64,000 nt of DNA, taken from Clostridium bornimense (GTDB taxonomy: Bacteria; Bacillota; Clostridia; Clostridiales; Clostridiaceae). Position numbers and translations under genes: made by a program. Shown piece after piece: positions 1 through 8,037 of the stretch. Each line of letters opens with the position of its first letter. Positions within the stretch are counted from its first letter, which is position 1. Location of the stretch: contig NZ_HG917868.1 in NCBI RefSeq assembly GCF_000577895.1, forward strand, positions 1,612,001 to 1,676,000, in the 5' to 3' direction. Below the pieces are notes generated by a model. It worked only from the letters and a program-made list of their open reading frames with translations. It was not told the DNA's origin and made no database searches.

Positions 1-605
1 CAAAGTAAAATTACATCTATATCTTCTCGTGAATCTAATGTTTCTATACCTTGAATTATAGTTTGCGGTGCATTAACCCCTTGTACAAGGCATGGATAAA
101 TTAATATATCTACCTTTCTATTTCTACGCATAGATACATTAATTACATCTCTAATTGCTGCTCCAGTTGGTGAAGTTATCACTCCTATTTTTCCTGGATA
201 TCTTGGTATAGATTTTTTATATTTTTCTTCAAATAAGCCTTCTTCCATAAGATCTAACTTCAATTTTTCAAAAGCCTTATGTAACTCTCCTACCCCTTCA
301 ACTTCCATTTCTTTCGCATAAATAGTATAACTTCCATCTTTAGGATAAGAAGATATCTTTCCCGATATAACAACTTGCATACCTTCTTCAGGAATTATCT
401 TTAAATCTTCTGCATAATTCGAAAACATTATTCCATTTATTTTTCCACCTTCATCTTTAAGTGAAAAGTAAATATGTCCTGATGAATGTACCTTTACATT
501 AGATAGTTCACCTTTAATTTTTGAATTCTTTAATATAAAATCATTATCAAATACCTTTTTTATATAATTATTTACTTCAGTTACTGTAAGTACTTTCAAA
601 AACAT
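1..605 (-). CDS. xseA: Exodeoxyribonuclease VII large subunit, C-terminal part cut by window edge
   Basis: Reading the minus strand from an ATG at 605 gives an open frame to the window edge, beginning MFLKVLTVTEVNNYIKKVF. This is the N-terminal OB-fold of XseA, which binds single-stranded DNA; the visible part continues into the catalytic core with SPTGAAIRDV. XseA with XseB degrades single-stranded DNA into short oligonucleotides. A GAGGG ribosome-binding site lies upstream. The gene starts 3 bases after the folD stop, so folD and xseA are probably co-transcribed, as in Bacillus. Only about 200 residues are visible, roughly half of a typical XseA. The truncation comes from the window, not the gene. 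Confidence 0.93.
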   Translation of the reverse strand, partial: MFLKVLTVTEVNNYIKKVFDNDFILKNSKIKGELSNVKVHSSGHIYFSLKDEGGKINGIMFSNYAEDLKIIPEEGMQVVISGKISSYPKDGSYTIYAKEMEVEGVGELHKAFEKLKLDLMEEGLFEEKYKKSIPRYPGKIGVITSPTGAAIRDVINVSMRRNRKVDILIYPCLVQGVNAPQTIIQGIETLDSREDIDVILL

Positions 606-608
606 TTA

Positions 609-1436
609 TTATAAACCCTCACATAAATTTTTTAATAGTATAGTAGTTGTTAAAGATCCTACCCCACCTGGTACCTTAGTTATATATGAAACCTTTTCTA
701 TTACATCTTCTAAATCAACATCTCCAGTAATCTTTCCTTCTACATCAGAAGTTCCTACATCAATAACTACTGCACCATCCTTTATAAAATTACTATTGAT
801 ATATTTAGGTTTACCTATTGCACTTACTAATATATCTGCTCTTCTACATACTTCTTCTATATTTTTAGTTCTTGAATGAACAGTGGTAACTGTACAATTT
901 GCATTAAGTAATAATTGAGCCAATGGTTTACCTACAACATTGCTTCTTCCTATTACAACAGCTTCTTTTCCTTCTAAATCCGTAACTGATCTTAAAATTT
1001 CCATTACTGAAAGTGGTGTACAAGGAATAAATGCTTTATTTCCAGAGTAAAACTGACCTATATTATGAGTTGTTACTCCATCAATATCTTTACTTGGACT
1101 CAATGCCTCTTTTACCTTATCACTATCTATTCCTTTAGGCATCGGCAATAACATAAGGACACCTGTTATATTATTATCATTATTTATTTCATTAACTACA
1201 GATATAATTTCTTCTTCTGACACATTTTCTTCTAGCAAAAATTCTTTAGGTTCTATACCTAATTTGTTTGATAATTTAACTACACTATTTCTATAAAAGT
1301 TACTTCCTCCATCTTTTCCAACTTGGAGTATACCTATAGATACTATTTCACCTTTATTTTTTTTCTCATTAACTATTGCCATAATTTCATTTTGAAATTT
1401 AGATACTAAGCTTTTAACATCAATAATAGCCCCCAT
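609..1436 (-). CDS. folD: FolD family methylenetetrahydrofolate dehydrogenase (cyclohydrolase residues altered)
   Basis: Protein of 275 residues covering the whole FolD fold: an N-terminal catalytic domain (about 1-120) and a Rossmann NADP domain with GRSNVVGKP (about residue 165) and PGGVG near the end. FolD normally interconverts methylene-, methenyl- and formyl-tetrahydrofolate in the cytoplasm. The family Tyr is present (Y48). In an ungapped alignment to E. coli FolD the catalytic Lys four residues later is Val52, and the Gln of the VQLPLP motif is Leu96; the Asp of KDIDG (D119) is kept. The protein may therefore be a dehydrogenase with weak or no cyclohydrolase activity; this is an inference. 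RBS AGGAGG precedes the ATG. It lies between nusB and xseA in the usual order. Confidence 0.93.
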   Translation of the reverse strand: MGAIIDVKSLVSKFQNEIMAIVNEKKNKGEIVSIGILQVGKDGGSNFYRNSVVKLSNKLGIEPKEFLLEENVSEEEIISVVNEINNDNNITGVLMLLPMPKGIDSDKVKEALSPSKDIDGVTTHNIGQFYSGNKAFIPCTPLSVMEILRSVTDLEGKEAVVIGRSNVVGKPLAQLLLNANCTVTTVHSRTKNIEEVCRRADILVSAIGKPKYINSNFIKDGAVVIDVGTSDVEGKITGDVDLEDVIEKVSYITKVPGGVGSLTTTILLKNLCEGL

Positions 1437-1450
1437 ATTATAATCTCCTC

Positions 1451-1858
1451 CTAATTTATTTTGTCTAAAATTCCATTTATGAAACCTTTACTTTTTTCCT
1501 CACTATATTTTTTCGAAAGTTCTAATGCTTCATTTATAGATACAGCTTTTGGAATATCATCTTCATACTTTATTTCATAAATAGCTACAAATAATATAGC
1601 TACATTTATTTTTGAAATTCTTTCAAACTTCCACTTTTGTGAGCTTTCACTAATATATCCTTTTAACTCTTCATTTTTTTCACATATATTTTTTAATTTT
1701 TCCTTAAGGTATTTAAGATCTATATCTTTAAACTTATCCTCTTTTCCTGATACCTCATTTTCTACGAAGTTTTCAAATACTTCATCACAATCAAATTTAT
1801 GTATAATACTTTCATATACTAATTTAAATGTAAGTTCTCTTGTTTTTCTACGATTCAT
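1451..1858 (-). CDS. nusB: Transcription antitermination factor NusB
   Basis: Protein of 135 residues starting MNRRKTRELTFKLVYE, the classical NusB N-terminus, with the all-helical NusB fold throughout and a C-terminal YSEEKSKGFINGILDKI segment typical of the family. NusB with NusE/S10 binds boxA RNA and supports antitermination on rRNA operons. Length matches the family. RBS AGGAGGAAG sits just before the ATG. It is followed 14 bases later by folD. The upstream asp23 gene ends in a terminator, so nusB-folD-xseA may be transcribed at least partly from its own promoter in the AT-rich 60-base gap. A TATAAT at 1890-1895 is present there but without a good -35. Confidence 0.95.
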   Translation of the reverse strand: MNRRKTRELTFKLVYESIIHKFDCDEVFENFVENEVSGKEDKFKDIDLKYLKEKLKNICEKNEELKGYISESSQKWKFERISKINVAILFVAIYEIKYEDDIPKAVSINEALELSKKYSEEKSKGFINGILDKIN

Positions 1859-1905
1859 AACTTCCTCCTAAATACTTATCTTCATTTATATTATACATAT
1901 AATAT

Positions 1906-1934
1906 AATAAAATAAAACACCCTCTTTAAGAGGG
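1906..1934 (-). terminator. Intrinsic terminator after asp23
   Basis: On the minus strand, CCCTCTT and AAGAGGG form a short hairpin directly after the asp23 stop, followed by a T-rich run. It separates asp23 from nusB. Confidence 0.75.
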
Positions 1935-1938
1935 CGCC

Positions 1939-2325
1939 CTATTCTTCTTCACTTATAGTTTCGTTTTCTGGCTTTGGAAACATAACATTTTGAACATAAA
2001 CATTTATTTTATCTACTTTCAATCCAGTCATAGTTTCAACAGTTTTCTTTACATTTTCTTGTACTTTTATACAAGCATCAGTAATTTTTAATCCGTATTC
2101 CACAATAACATAAATATCTATTGTTGCATTGTCATCAGCAAAGTTAACCTTAACTCCACGACTAACATTTTTTTTGCCACTTAATTTAGATGTTATTCCT
2201 TCTACAAATCCAGTACTCATACTATGAATACCTTTAATTTCATTTGCTGCAAGACCAGAAATTATACCTACAACATCATCAGAAATTTTGATTATTCCTA
2301 TTTCTTGATTTAACTCTTGTTCCAT
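1939..2325 (-). CDS. Asp23/Gls24 family envelope stress protein
   Basis: Protein of 128 residues with one Asp23/Gls24 domain: ISDDVVGIISGLAANEIKGI near the start and VIVEYGLKITDACIKVQENVKK in the second half. Family members are small membrane-associated or cytoplasmic proteins linked to envelope stress. The Bacillus homologue YqhY sits at the same place next to accBC and nusB. The ATG at 2325 is chosen because AAGGGGG lies 8 bases upstream; an in-frame ATG 30 bases further up has no such site. A promoter at 2374-2401 and a terminator at 1906-1934 suggest a mostly single-gene transcript. accB and accC, which lie between spoIIIAH and this gene in Bacillus, are absent here. Confidence 0.9.
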   Translation of the reverse strand: MEQELNQEIGIIKISDDVVGIISGLAANEIKGIHSMSTGFVEGITSKLSGKKNVSRGVKVNFADDNATIDIYVIVEYGLKITDACIKVQENVKKTVETMTGLKVDKINVYVQNVMFPKPENETISEEE

Positions 2326-2373
2326 AAAAGATACCCCCTTATCTTGCCTGTGCAAAATATTTATCTTGAGATA

Positions 2374-2401
2374 ATTATATCATATAAATATGATTTTACA
2401 A
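2374..2401 (-). promoter_or_regulatory. Sigma-A-type promoter for asp23
   Basis: On the minus strand TTGTAA and TATAAT are separated by 16 bases, about 50 bases upstream of the asp23 start and just after the spoIIIAH stop. No experimental support; judged from consensus match only. Confidence 0.6.
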
Positions 2402-2405
2402 ATGA

Positions 2406-2900
2406 TTATTGTTTATACGTAATTTCAAAATCTTTAATATTTGCTATAGTTATAATTGACTTTTGAATCATTCTAGTTTGTTCATCAGTTAGTTCTTTAT
2501 CACTTTTAACTATTACTGATGCCTTATCATTTCCTATAGTAACTACAGCATCTTCGAAACCTTTTCCTTTAAGATCCTCTTCAATTTTTGTTTCATTTTG
2601 TGCATTTAAATTAACACTTACATATTGATCTTTAGCCTCTCTTCTTGAGTCTTCTGGTAATGATTCATCCTCTATAATAGTTCTTAAGTTCTTTAATGTG
2701 TCTTCAGATTGTGATGTCTTATTTAACTTTGCTTGTGAAAAATACTCATCACCTGATTCAGAACTCTTTTCTACATCCTCAGAAGATGCTGTCTCATCAG
2801 TTGGAAAATATAAAGGACCTTGAACCCTTGTTGCTAAAACTCCTGCTATAACTATAAGTACTAGTAGAGACACAATAATTATGCCTTGTTTCTTATTCAT
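2406..2900 (-). CDS. spoIIIAH: Stage III sporulation protein AH
   Basis: Protein of 164 residues with one N-terminal membrane segment (about 5-24) and an extracytoplasmic domain, the layout of SpoIIIAH. In Bacillus it sits in the mother-cell membrane, forms rings and binds forespore SpoIIQ across the intermembrane space, building the feeding channel. The middle (about 38-60) is acidic and Ser/Glu-rich, as usual before the YscJ/FliF-like ring-building domain seen in the last 80 residues (VVTIGNDKASVIVKSDKELTD is part of it, about residues 119-139). It is the last gene of the spoIIIA operon, after a 118-base AT-rich gap following spoIIIAG. RBS: the GGGGG just upstream of the ATG. Confidence 0.93.
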   Translation of the reverse strand: MNKKQGIIIVSLLVLIVIAGVLATRVQGPLYFPTDETASSEDVEKSSESGDEYFSQAKLNKTSQSEDTLKNLRTIIEDESLPEDSRREAKDQYVSVNLNAQNETKIEEDLKGKGFEDAVVTIGNDKASVIVKSDKELTDEQTRMIQKSIITIANIKDFEITYKQ

Positions 2901-3018
2901 TTTATTAACCCCCTAATATGTATTTATTAATTTATATGAATGTTTTAATTTAATTATGTTAACTTTTATTTGTTTTATAATATTCATTTTCTTGATAATT
3001 ATTGTCTATTTATATTAT

Positions 3019-3612
3019 TTAGTTACTTTTCATTGGATGTACATTAACTTTTGAAGATGGAATATCAAATAAATTACAAACTGTTTGTACAAGAGTCGCT
3101 CTTTTATATTCGTCATTGACCCCTTCTGCTACAATAACGATTCCTGTTATATCTGGTGCATCTACCCTTTTTATAAACGGTTCACTGCTACTTCCATTAT
3201 TTCCTACAACCACAGAATTTCCTGTATTATTTTGATTAGTAGTTCTTTTACCTCCAGAGCTATCAGTCTCCTCTGTTGTATTTGCTGATGCACTCTCATT
3301 ATATACAGGAACTTTTTCTTCTCCACTTTTTATATATACCATTGCATCTACTTTCCCTATACCATCAATCTGACTTAAAATATCTTCTAATTGTTTTTCT
3401 ATTTTTTCTTTGTATTCTTCCTCAGTAGAAGATACTTCTGTAGTCTTACTATTTAGCTGATCTTCACCGTAAACTGTTGAAGTTTCTCCTGAAAAATACT
3501 TCCCCATGAAAATTATTAAAACTCCCACCATAATCCCTGCAATAGTTATAAAAGGTAAATTATTTTTTTGTTTCTTTAAATTTTCTTTTATTTCTTTAAA
3601 CAATTTTTTCAC
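3019..3612 (-). CDS. spoIIIAG: Stage III sporulation protein AG
   Basis: Protein of 197 residues with a short basic cytoplasmic start, one membrane segment (about 20-40) and an extracytoplasmic ring-building domain. SpoIIIAG forms a large ring in the mother cell-forespore channel. A low-complexity stretch rich in Ser, Thr, Asn and Gly (about 105-145) interrupts the domain; SpoIIIAG proteins commonly carry such an insertion there. The C-terminal part, with VDAPDITGIVIVAEGVND, is the best conserved segment. The start overlaps the end of spoIIIAF by 4 bases, so translation is probably coupled. Confidence 0.93.
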   Translation of the reverse strand: MKKLFKEIKENLKKQKNNLPFITIAGIMVGVLIIFMGKYFSGETSTVYGEDQLNSKTTEVSSTEEEYKEKIEKQLEDILSQIDGIGKVDAMVYIKSGEEKVPVYNESASANTTEETDSSGGKRTTNQNNTGNSVVVGNNGSSSEPFIKRVDAPDITGIVIVAEGVNDEYKRATLVQTVCNLFDIPSSKVNVHPMKSN

Positions 3613-4175
3613 CCCTTTATTATATTAATTTTATTTGAATCTATTTTTAGTTCATCACATAAAAATTTTTCAATATCAGTCCCTTCTTTATCTAAATGTT
3701 CATCCTTCTCTTTTACTTCACCTATAGTAACCTTTTCTATCGGTTTTACCATACCACTATAGTATGTAACACTAACATTCTCTATTAATACTTCTTTATC
3801 TTTATACTGAACTTTTGTATCTACTTCAAAATCTATATTCTGAAAATTTTTCTTTAATAAATTTTTAATTGATTCATCGAGGTTATTTTTAAATGTATTC
3901 ATGGTTAAATCTTTATCTTTCTCAGCATATGTATTCAAAGTTGTATTACTATACTTTTTATCTAAATTATCATAAAAGTCATTTACTTCTTTATCTATAG
4001 ATGTATTCAGCATAAATTTTGTTATAGGATCTATAACAATACCTATTAATAATAATCCAAAAACCAAATTTATATATTTCTTTAATGAATTGTTCGGTAA
4101 TAATAACCTTACTGTAGAAAAAAATACAATTGCTACAGCTATTATTAATATGTAATTCTTTATATTCTCCAACAT
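3609..4175 (-). CDS. spoIIIAF: Stage III sporulation protein AF
   Basis: Protein of 188 residues with two membrane segments near the N-terminus (about 7-25 and 33-52) and a soluble remainder, matching SpoIIIAF. FGLLLIGIVIDPI in the second segment is the family's signature region. It belongs to the mother-cell channel complex needed for late sigma-G activity in the forespore. It lies between spoIIIAE (10-base gap) and spoIIIAG (4-base overlap). Confidence 0.92.
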   Translation of the reverse strand: MLENIKNYILIIAVAIVFFSTVRLLLPNNSLKKYINLVFGLLLIGIVIDPITKFMLNTSIDKEVNDFYDNLDKKYSNTTLNTYAEKDKDLTMNTFKNNLDESIKNLLKKNFQNIDFEVDTKVQYKDKEVLIENVSVTYYSGMVKPIEKVTIGEVKEKDEHLDKEGTDIEKFLCDELKIDSNKINIIKG

Positions 4176-4185
4176 ACAACTCCTC

Positions 4186-5325
4186 CTATATTGGTTTTGC
4201 AGATGCTATTATTGCAATCATTATAAAAAACATTAATGAAACAACTACAACACAAGATATGATTTGCATTAAACTATTACCTACTTCATTTATGGAATCA
4301 ATAATTTTTTTATTGCCTATTGGTTCCAAAATAGCTGCAGTAAACTTATTTATTAAAGATAATATAAATAATTTTATTATTGGAGTTAATATTAAGAATA
4401 CTATTACAATTAGTCCTACCGATGACAATGAATTTTTTATAAGTAATGAATAATTAGCTACAGATGTAACTGCATCGGATAATGCACCACCTACAACTGG
4501 CACAAAGTTATCTACGGCAAATTTAGCAGTTTCAACAGCTACCTTATCAAAAGTACGTGTAGTAACACCTCTAATTGTTAAAACTGTAATAAAAACTGTA
4601 AGCATTATACCTTGGGTATATTTTATTACCGAATTAAACAATGCCGTTAATTTTGTAAGCTTATCATCATCAGATAAATTATTTATAAGTTTCAAAACTG
4701 TTACCATTAGAATAGCTGGAAGTAAAAAATTTACCACTATTGTTACACAAATATTTACTACTGCTATTACAATAGGATCCATAGCCACTGCTTCAGTAAA
4801 TCCTCCAATTCCTATAAGCATTGTAAGAAGCAGCGGAATCAATACCACCATAAAATCTGATAAAGATTTTATTATCTCTTTACACTCTTCCACACCAATT
4901 AACATATTTTTCATTAATAAAATCATTATCAATCCATAAATTGCATAGAAACTTATATTAATTAAATTATTTCCTGAAAAAGCTTCCTGTAAGCTCATTA
5001 AAAATGATGTCAGTAACACCATAACTGCAAGCAATGCCATAATCTTTATAGATGCATAAATTTCTTTTACTGTATACTTTATTAATGTTGAAGATATTTC
5101 TTTAATATTTAATTCACTAGTTCCATTCTTAAATGTATCTTCTATGTATTTGCTAAAATCTATATCATTTAAAAGATCATATCTCGTCTTAAAATTATTT
5201 ATGTAATTATCAAATTCCTCTACCCCTTCAATATCATTAGGCTTAACCTCTTCCTCCCCTAATGCTATGGCAGATGGAAATAATAACAACAATATCGATA
5301 TAATAAAAACTATTAATTTCTTCAT
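4186..5325 (-). CDS. spoIIIAE: Stage III sporulation protein AE
   Basis: Protein of 379 residues with an N-terminal signal peptide (hydrophobic 4-22 followed by ALGEEE), an extracytoplasmic segment of about 60 residues, and then seven or so membrane segments. This is the usual SpoIIIAE architecture. SpoIIIAE is the large polytopic membrane protein of the A-Q feeding channel and resembles export-apparatus components. DNFVPVVGGALSDAV is a well conserved core motif. RBS AGGAAGG precedes the ATG. It is followed closely by spoIIIAF. Confidence 0.95.
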   Translation of the reverse strand: MKKLIVFIISILLLLFPSAIALGEEEVKPNDIEGVEEFDNYINNFKTRYDLLNDIDFSKYIEDTFKNGTSELNIKEISSTLIKYTVKEIYASIKIMALLAVMVLLTSFLMSLQEAFSGNNLINISFYAIYGLIMILLMKNMLIGVEECKEIIKSLSDFMVVLIPLLLTMLIGIGGFTEAVAMDPIVIAVVNICVTIVVNFLLPAILMVTVLKLINNLSDDDKLTKLTALFNSVIKYTQGIMLTVFITVLTIRGVTTRTFDKVAVETAKFAVDNFVPVVGGALSDAVTSVANYSLLIKNSLSSVGLIVIVFLILTPIIKLFILSLINKFTAAILEPIGNKKIIDSINEVGNSLMQIISCVVVVSLMFFIMIAIIASAKPI

Positions 5326-5334
5326 AACCCTTCC

Positions 5335-5721
5335 TCATAACAATTTAACAATAGTATCTAAAAGCCCATATATTATAGGCACGGCTAACATTAGTATCAT
5401 TACTTTTCCCGCTAATTCCACTTTACTTCCAAGTGAACCAACACCGGCATCTTTGCATATTTCAGATGCAATAGTAGTTATATATGCAATTGCTATTATC
5501 TTGAATGTGGTTGTAATATAAAAAGGTTCTATACTTCCTTTTTCCGCCAATCTTTTTATAAGATTTAGAACTTCTGATATTTGGGGCATAACAAATAATA
5601 GAATAGTTACTCCTATAGCTAAACAAAATAAAATGGCAATATCATCTCTCCACTTTTTTAATACTAAATATCCTACCATACCTACCATTGCTATTGACAC
5701 AACTTTTAATATATCTTCCAT
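5335..5721 (-). CDS. spoIIIAD: Stage III sporulation protein AD
   Basis: Protein of 128 residues with four predicted membrane segments. The stretch IAIAYITTIASEICKDAGVG is a family hallmark. SpoIIIAD is a small integral membrane component of the mother-cell channel, related to SpoIIIAC. Length matches the family. The 9-base gaps on both sides place it in the middle of the operon; RBS AAGGAGG precedes the ATG. Confidence 0.95.
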   Translation of the reverse strand: MEDILKVVSIAMVGMVGYLVLKKWRDDIAILFCLAIGVTILLFVMPQISEVLNLIKRLAEKGSIEPFYITTTFKIIAIAYITTIASEICKDAGVGSLGSKVELAGKVMILMLAVPIIYGLLDTIVKLL

Positions 5722-5730
5722 TTTCCCTCC

Positions 5731-5925
5731 TTAAAGATTGAACATAGTCCTCACTGTAGTAAGTAATTTAAAAACTTGCTCTATCACCATAAATAATATT
5801 ATTGTTATTCCTGCTATATTAGCTAAAGTTGCAAAATCATCTTTATTTGCAGCTTTTAATAATCTGTCCGAAACAATGGTTATTATCCCTATTCCTATTA
5901 TCTTAAAAACTAACACTAACTCCAT
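5731..5925 (-). CDS. spoIIIAC: Stage III sporulation protein AC
   Basis: Small protein of 64 residues with two membrane segments. GIGIITIVSDRLLKAANKDDFATL is the loop-and-helix pattern of SpoIIIAC, and the family is almost always 60-70 residues. It is thought to act with SpoIIIAD in the channel base. RBS AGGAGG lies upstream and the gene sits in tight operon spacing between spoIIIAB and spoIIIAD. Confidence 0.95.
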   Translation of the reverse strand: MELVLVFKIIGIGIITIVSDRLLKAANKDDFATLANIAGITIILFMVIEQVFKLLTTVRTMFNL

Positions 5926-5938
5926 CTAAAATCTCCTC

Positions 5939-6454
5939 CTAAAATATAAAAATAACTATAATAAGGCCAATACATATACCTAAAGATCTATACATTTTTA
6001 AATTCTTATTCTTAAGTTCCTCTGATTCTTTTAATTGTCTTTCAATATTAATTAGTGTTAAATTTAATAATTCACTTTCACCATCAACATCAAAATTTCC
6101 TATAGAGGTGGCCATTGCACGTATTACTTCTATATCTTCTTTATTTAAATTATGACTTATCTCTTCTAAAGCTTTATCAAAGGCTTCTTTAACATTATCA
6201 ACTTCCTTTGCATATATAATCTCACTTGCTCTCTTAAATATTAGACTTATAGACCCTTTTACATGCTTCGATGTAGTTAGTAAAATATTTTCTAAAACAT
6301 CAAAAGAATATATCATTTCATTTTTTATTATATTTATTGCTTTTTGTAGTTCCATTAATTGCTCAAATCTTGCCTTAACTATATCCCCTAATATAAAGCC
6401 TGCTATAGTAGTGCTACCTAAAATAATTAATGATCCAATAATCTTTATAATCAT
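5939..6454 (-). CDS. spoIIIAB: Stage III sporulation protein AB
   Basis: Protein of 171 residues with membrane helices at both ends (about 5-25 and 152-171) and a helical cytoplasmic region between, including LQKAINIIKNEMIYSFDVL. This resembles type II secretion GspF-like domains and is the SpoIIIAB pattern. It probably partners the ATPase SpoIIIAA. The start overlaps the spoIIIAA stop by 4 bases, which suggests coupled translation and stoichiometric production. Confidence 0.94.
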   Translation of the reverse strand: MIIKIIGSLIILGSTTIAGFILGDIVKARFEQLMELQKAINIIKNEMIYSFDVLENILLTTSKHVKGSISLIFKRASEIIYAKEVDNVKEAFDKALEEISHNLNKEDIEVIRAMATSIGNFDVDGESELLNLTLINIERQLKESEELKNKNLKMYRSLGICIGLIIVIFIF

Positions 6455-7362
6455 AATAAAATCCTCTTATTTTTATAATCATATACTCTTTTTATCGTTC
6501 CAACTTTTGGATAATTAGTTAACTCTATAACTCTATCAAAAAACTTATTCTCCAGTATCTTCTTATACATGATTCTTTCTTCAACATCGCTTATATCATC
6601 ACCATGAATTGAAGTAATAACAGATACACCACAATTTAATGCCGTTATGAGGCTATTTATATCCTCATCAGTACCTATTTCATCACAAACTATTACATCA
6701 GGGCTCAACGATCTTATAGCAATCATAATTCCTTTACTTTTAGGACATCCATCTAATACATCACTTCTTAATCCCACATCAAATTGTGGCACACCTTTGT
6801 TACAACAAGCTATTTCACTTCTCTCATCTATAATAGACACCCTGACCCCTCTAGTGATGTCACAATTCTCACCATTTGATAACGACCTTGATATATCTCT
6901 TAAAAGTGTAGTCTTACCACACTTAGGTGGAGATACAATTAACGTATTATATACTTTTCCATTTTTACATATGTACTTTAAAATCCTATTTGAACATTCC
7001 TTTACTTCTCTATTAATTCTTATATTAAGTGATGAAATATGTTTTATAGTTTTTATAGCTCCACCATCGGTTATATATTGTCCACCTATTCCTACTCTAT
7101 GTCCTCCCTTTAAGGTAAAGTATCCACCTTTAATTTCTTCTTTATATGCATACAATGAATATGATGTAAGTCTATTTAGAGTCAACATAAATTCTTCATT
7201 AGTAATTCTTCTTTCACCTAAAACTTCTTTATTCTCTCCTAAAAGAACTACAGGTTTATCAATAGATAATCTTATTTCTTCAATTGATCTAATAAGTTTT
7301 TTCTTTATTAGCACTGCCACAGATTCTGGCAATAACAATACAACTTCTTTCCAGTTCTCCAT
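6451..7362 (-). CDS. spoIIIAA: Stage III sporulation protein AA, secretion-type ATPase
   Basis: Protein of 303 residues, first gene of the eight-gene spoIIIA operon. It carries a Walker A at about 144-152 (SPPKCGKTT), an Asp-box IVCDEIGT and the late motif VISIHGDD-like TSIHGDD, which fits the SpoIIIAA branch of type II/IV secretion ATPases. It is cytoplasmic in the mother cell and thought to energise the feeding channel with SpoIIIAB. RBS AAAGGAGG precedes the ATG. In relatives the operon is under sigma-E. The 70-base AT-rich gap upstream holds no site that I can call confidently as a sigma-E promoter. Confidence 0.96.
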   Translation of the reverse strand: MENWKEVVLLLPESVAVLIKKKLIRSIEEIRLSIDKPVVLLGENKEVLGERRITNEEFMLTLNRLTSYSLYAYKEEIKGGYFTLKGGHRVGIGGQYITDGGAIKTIKHISSLNIRINREVKECSNRILKYICKNGKVYNTLIVSPPKCGKTTLLRDISRSLSNGENCDITRGVRVSIIDERSEIACCNKGVPQFDVGLRSDVLDGCPKSKGIMIAIRSLSPDVIVCDEIGTDEDINSLITALNCGVSVITSIHGDDISDVEERIMYKKILENKFFDRVIELTNYPKVGTIKRVYDYKNKRILL

Positions 7363-7430
7363 TTTTTATCCTCCTTTACATAATTATTTTTATTACTGTA
7401 AATAATAAATTATGCAAAAATAATAAATAA

Positions 7431-7464
7431 AAAAAGTAGGACTGATTTCTCAGTCCTACTTTTT
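7431..7464 (-). terminator. Strong intrinsic terminator between DUF4342 gene and spoIIIAA
   Basis: Perfect 15-base inverted repeat (arms 7431-7445 and 7450-7464, loop of 4) with T runs on the minus-strand 3' side. It ends the recO-side transcript of the DUF4342 gene and isolates the spoIIIA operon. Confidence 0.93.
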
Positions 7465-8024
7465 TATTTATCTTCATCATCAAATTTTACAGTATAAGAA
7501 ATTGATTCATTATAAGTAGATCCACTATCTCCTTTAGAGCTACTCATCTTATCTCTAATATTAAGTGCTAAACTAGAAACTTTATTTTTTATATCCTTAG
7601 CACCACTTTCTATCAAAGCATTAACTTCTTTAATATTTCCTTCATCATCAGTTATCTCTATAACAACATTAGAGATAACACCTCCAATCACTGTAAGTGG
7701 AATTAATATCGGCGATATAGCAATCCCTAATAATCCTACAGCAATACCTCCATTTACAGGTATATCCACCAAAACTTTATCTTCTTTTTTTATTCTTATT
7801 CTTGAAACATTTCCTTTTTTAATAAGTTCCTCTAAATACTTTATAACACCATCTGTAGTTGTCTTCAAAACAGAATCTGGCTCATTTTCCTTTAATTTTT
7901 CTGCATAAACTAATGCATCTACAATATTACCATCACAAATTTCTAAAATTTCTTTAGCTTTGCCATAACCTATACCAGTTCTTTCTATTAATGTGTCAAT
8001 TTTTTCAAGAGTAATATCTTCCAT
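7464..8024 (-). CDS. DUF4342 protein with N-terminal UBA-like domain
   Basis: Protein of 186 residues. The first 45 (LIERTGIGYGKAKEILEICDGNIVDAL) look like a UBA/EF-Ts-type three-helix domain. Residues about 65-135 form the DUF4342 region, with the hydrophobic stretch GIAVGLLGIAISPILIPLTV and IEITDDEGN. The C-terminal tail is polar and Ser-rich. No enzymatic motif is visible and the function is not established. It lies 13 bases after recO and ends in a strong terminator, so it is probably the last gene of the era-recO transcript. RBS GGGAGG precedes the ATG. Confidence 0.82.
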   Translation of the reverse strand: MEDITLEKIDTLIERTGIGYGKAKEILEICDGNIVDALVYAEKLKENEPDSVLKTTTDGVIKYLEELIKKGNVSRIRIKKEDKVLVDIPVNGGIAVGLLGIAISPILIPLTVIGGVISNVVIEITDDEGNIKEVNALIESGAKDIKNKVSSLALNIRDKMSSSKGDSGSTYNESISYTVKFDDEDK

Positions 8025-8037
8025 CTTTATTCCTCCC

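Noticed and set aside
6647-7405. 252-residue plus-strand open frame opposite spoIIIAA
   Set aside because: Antisense of the recognised ATPase gene, with no SD and composition matching a shadow frame.
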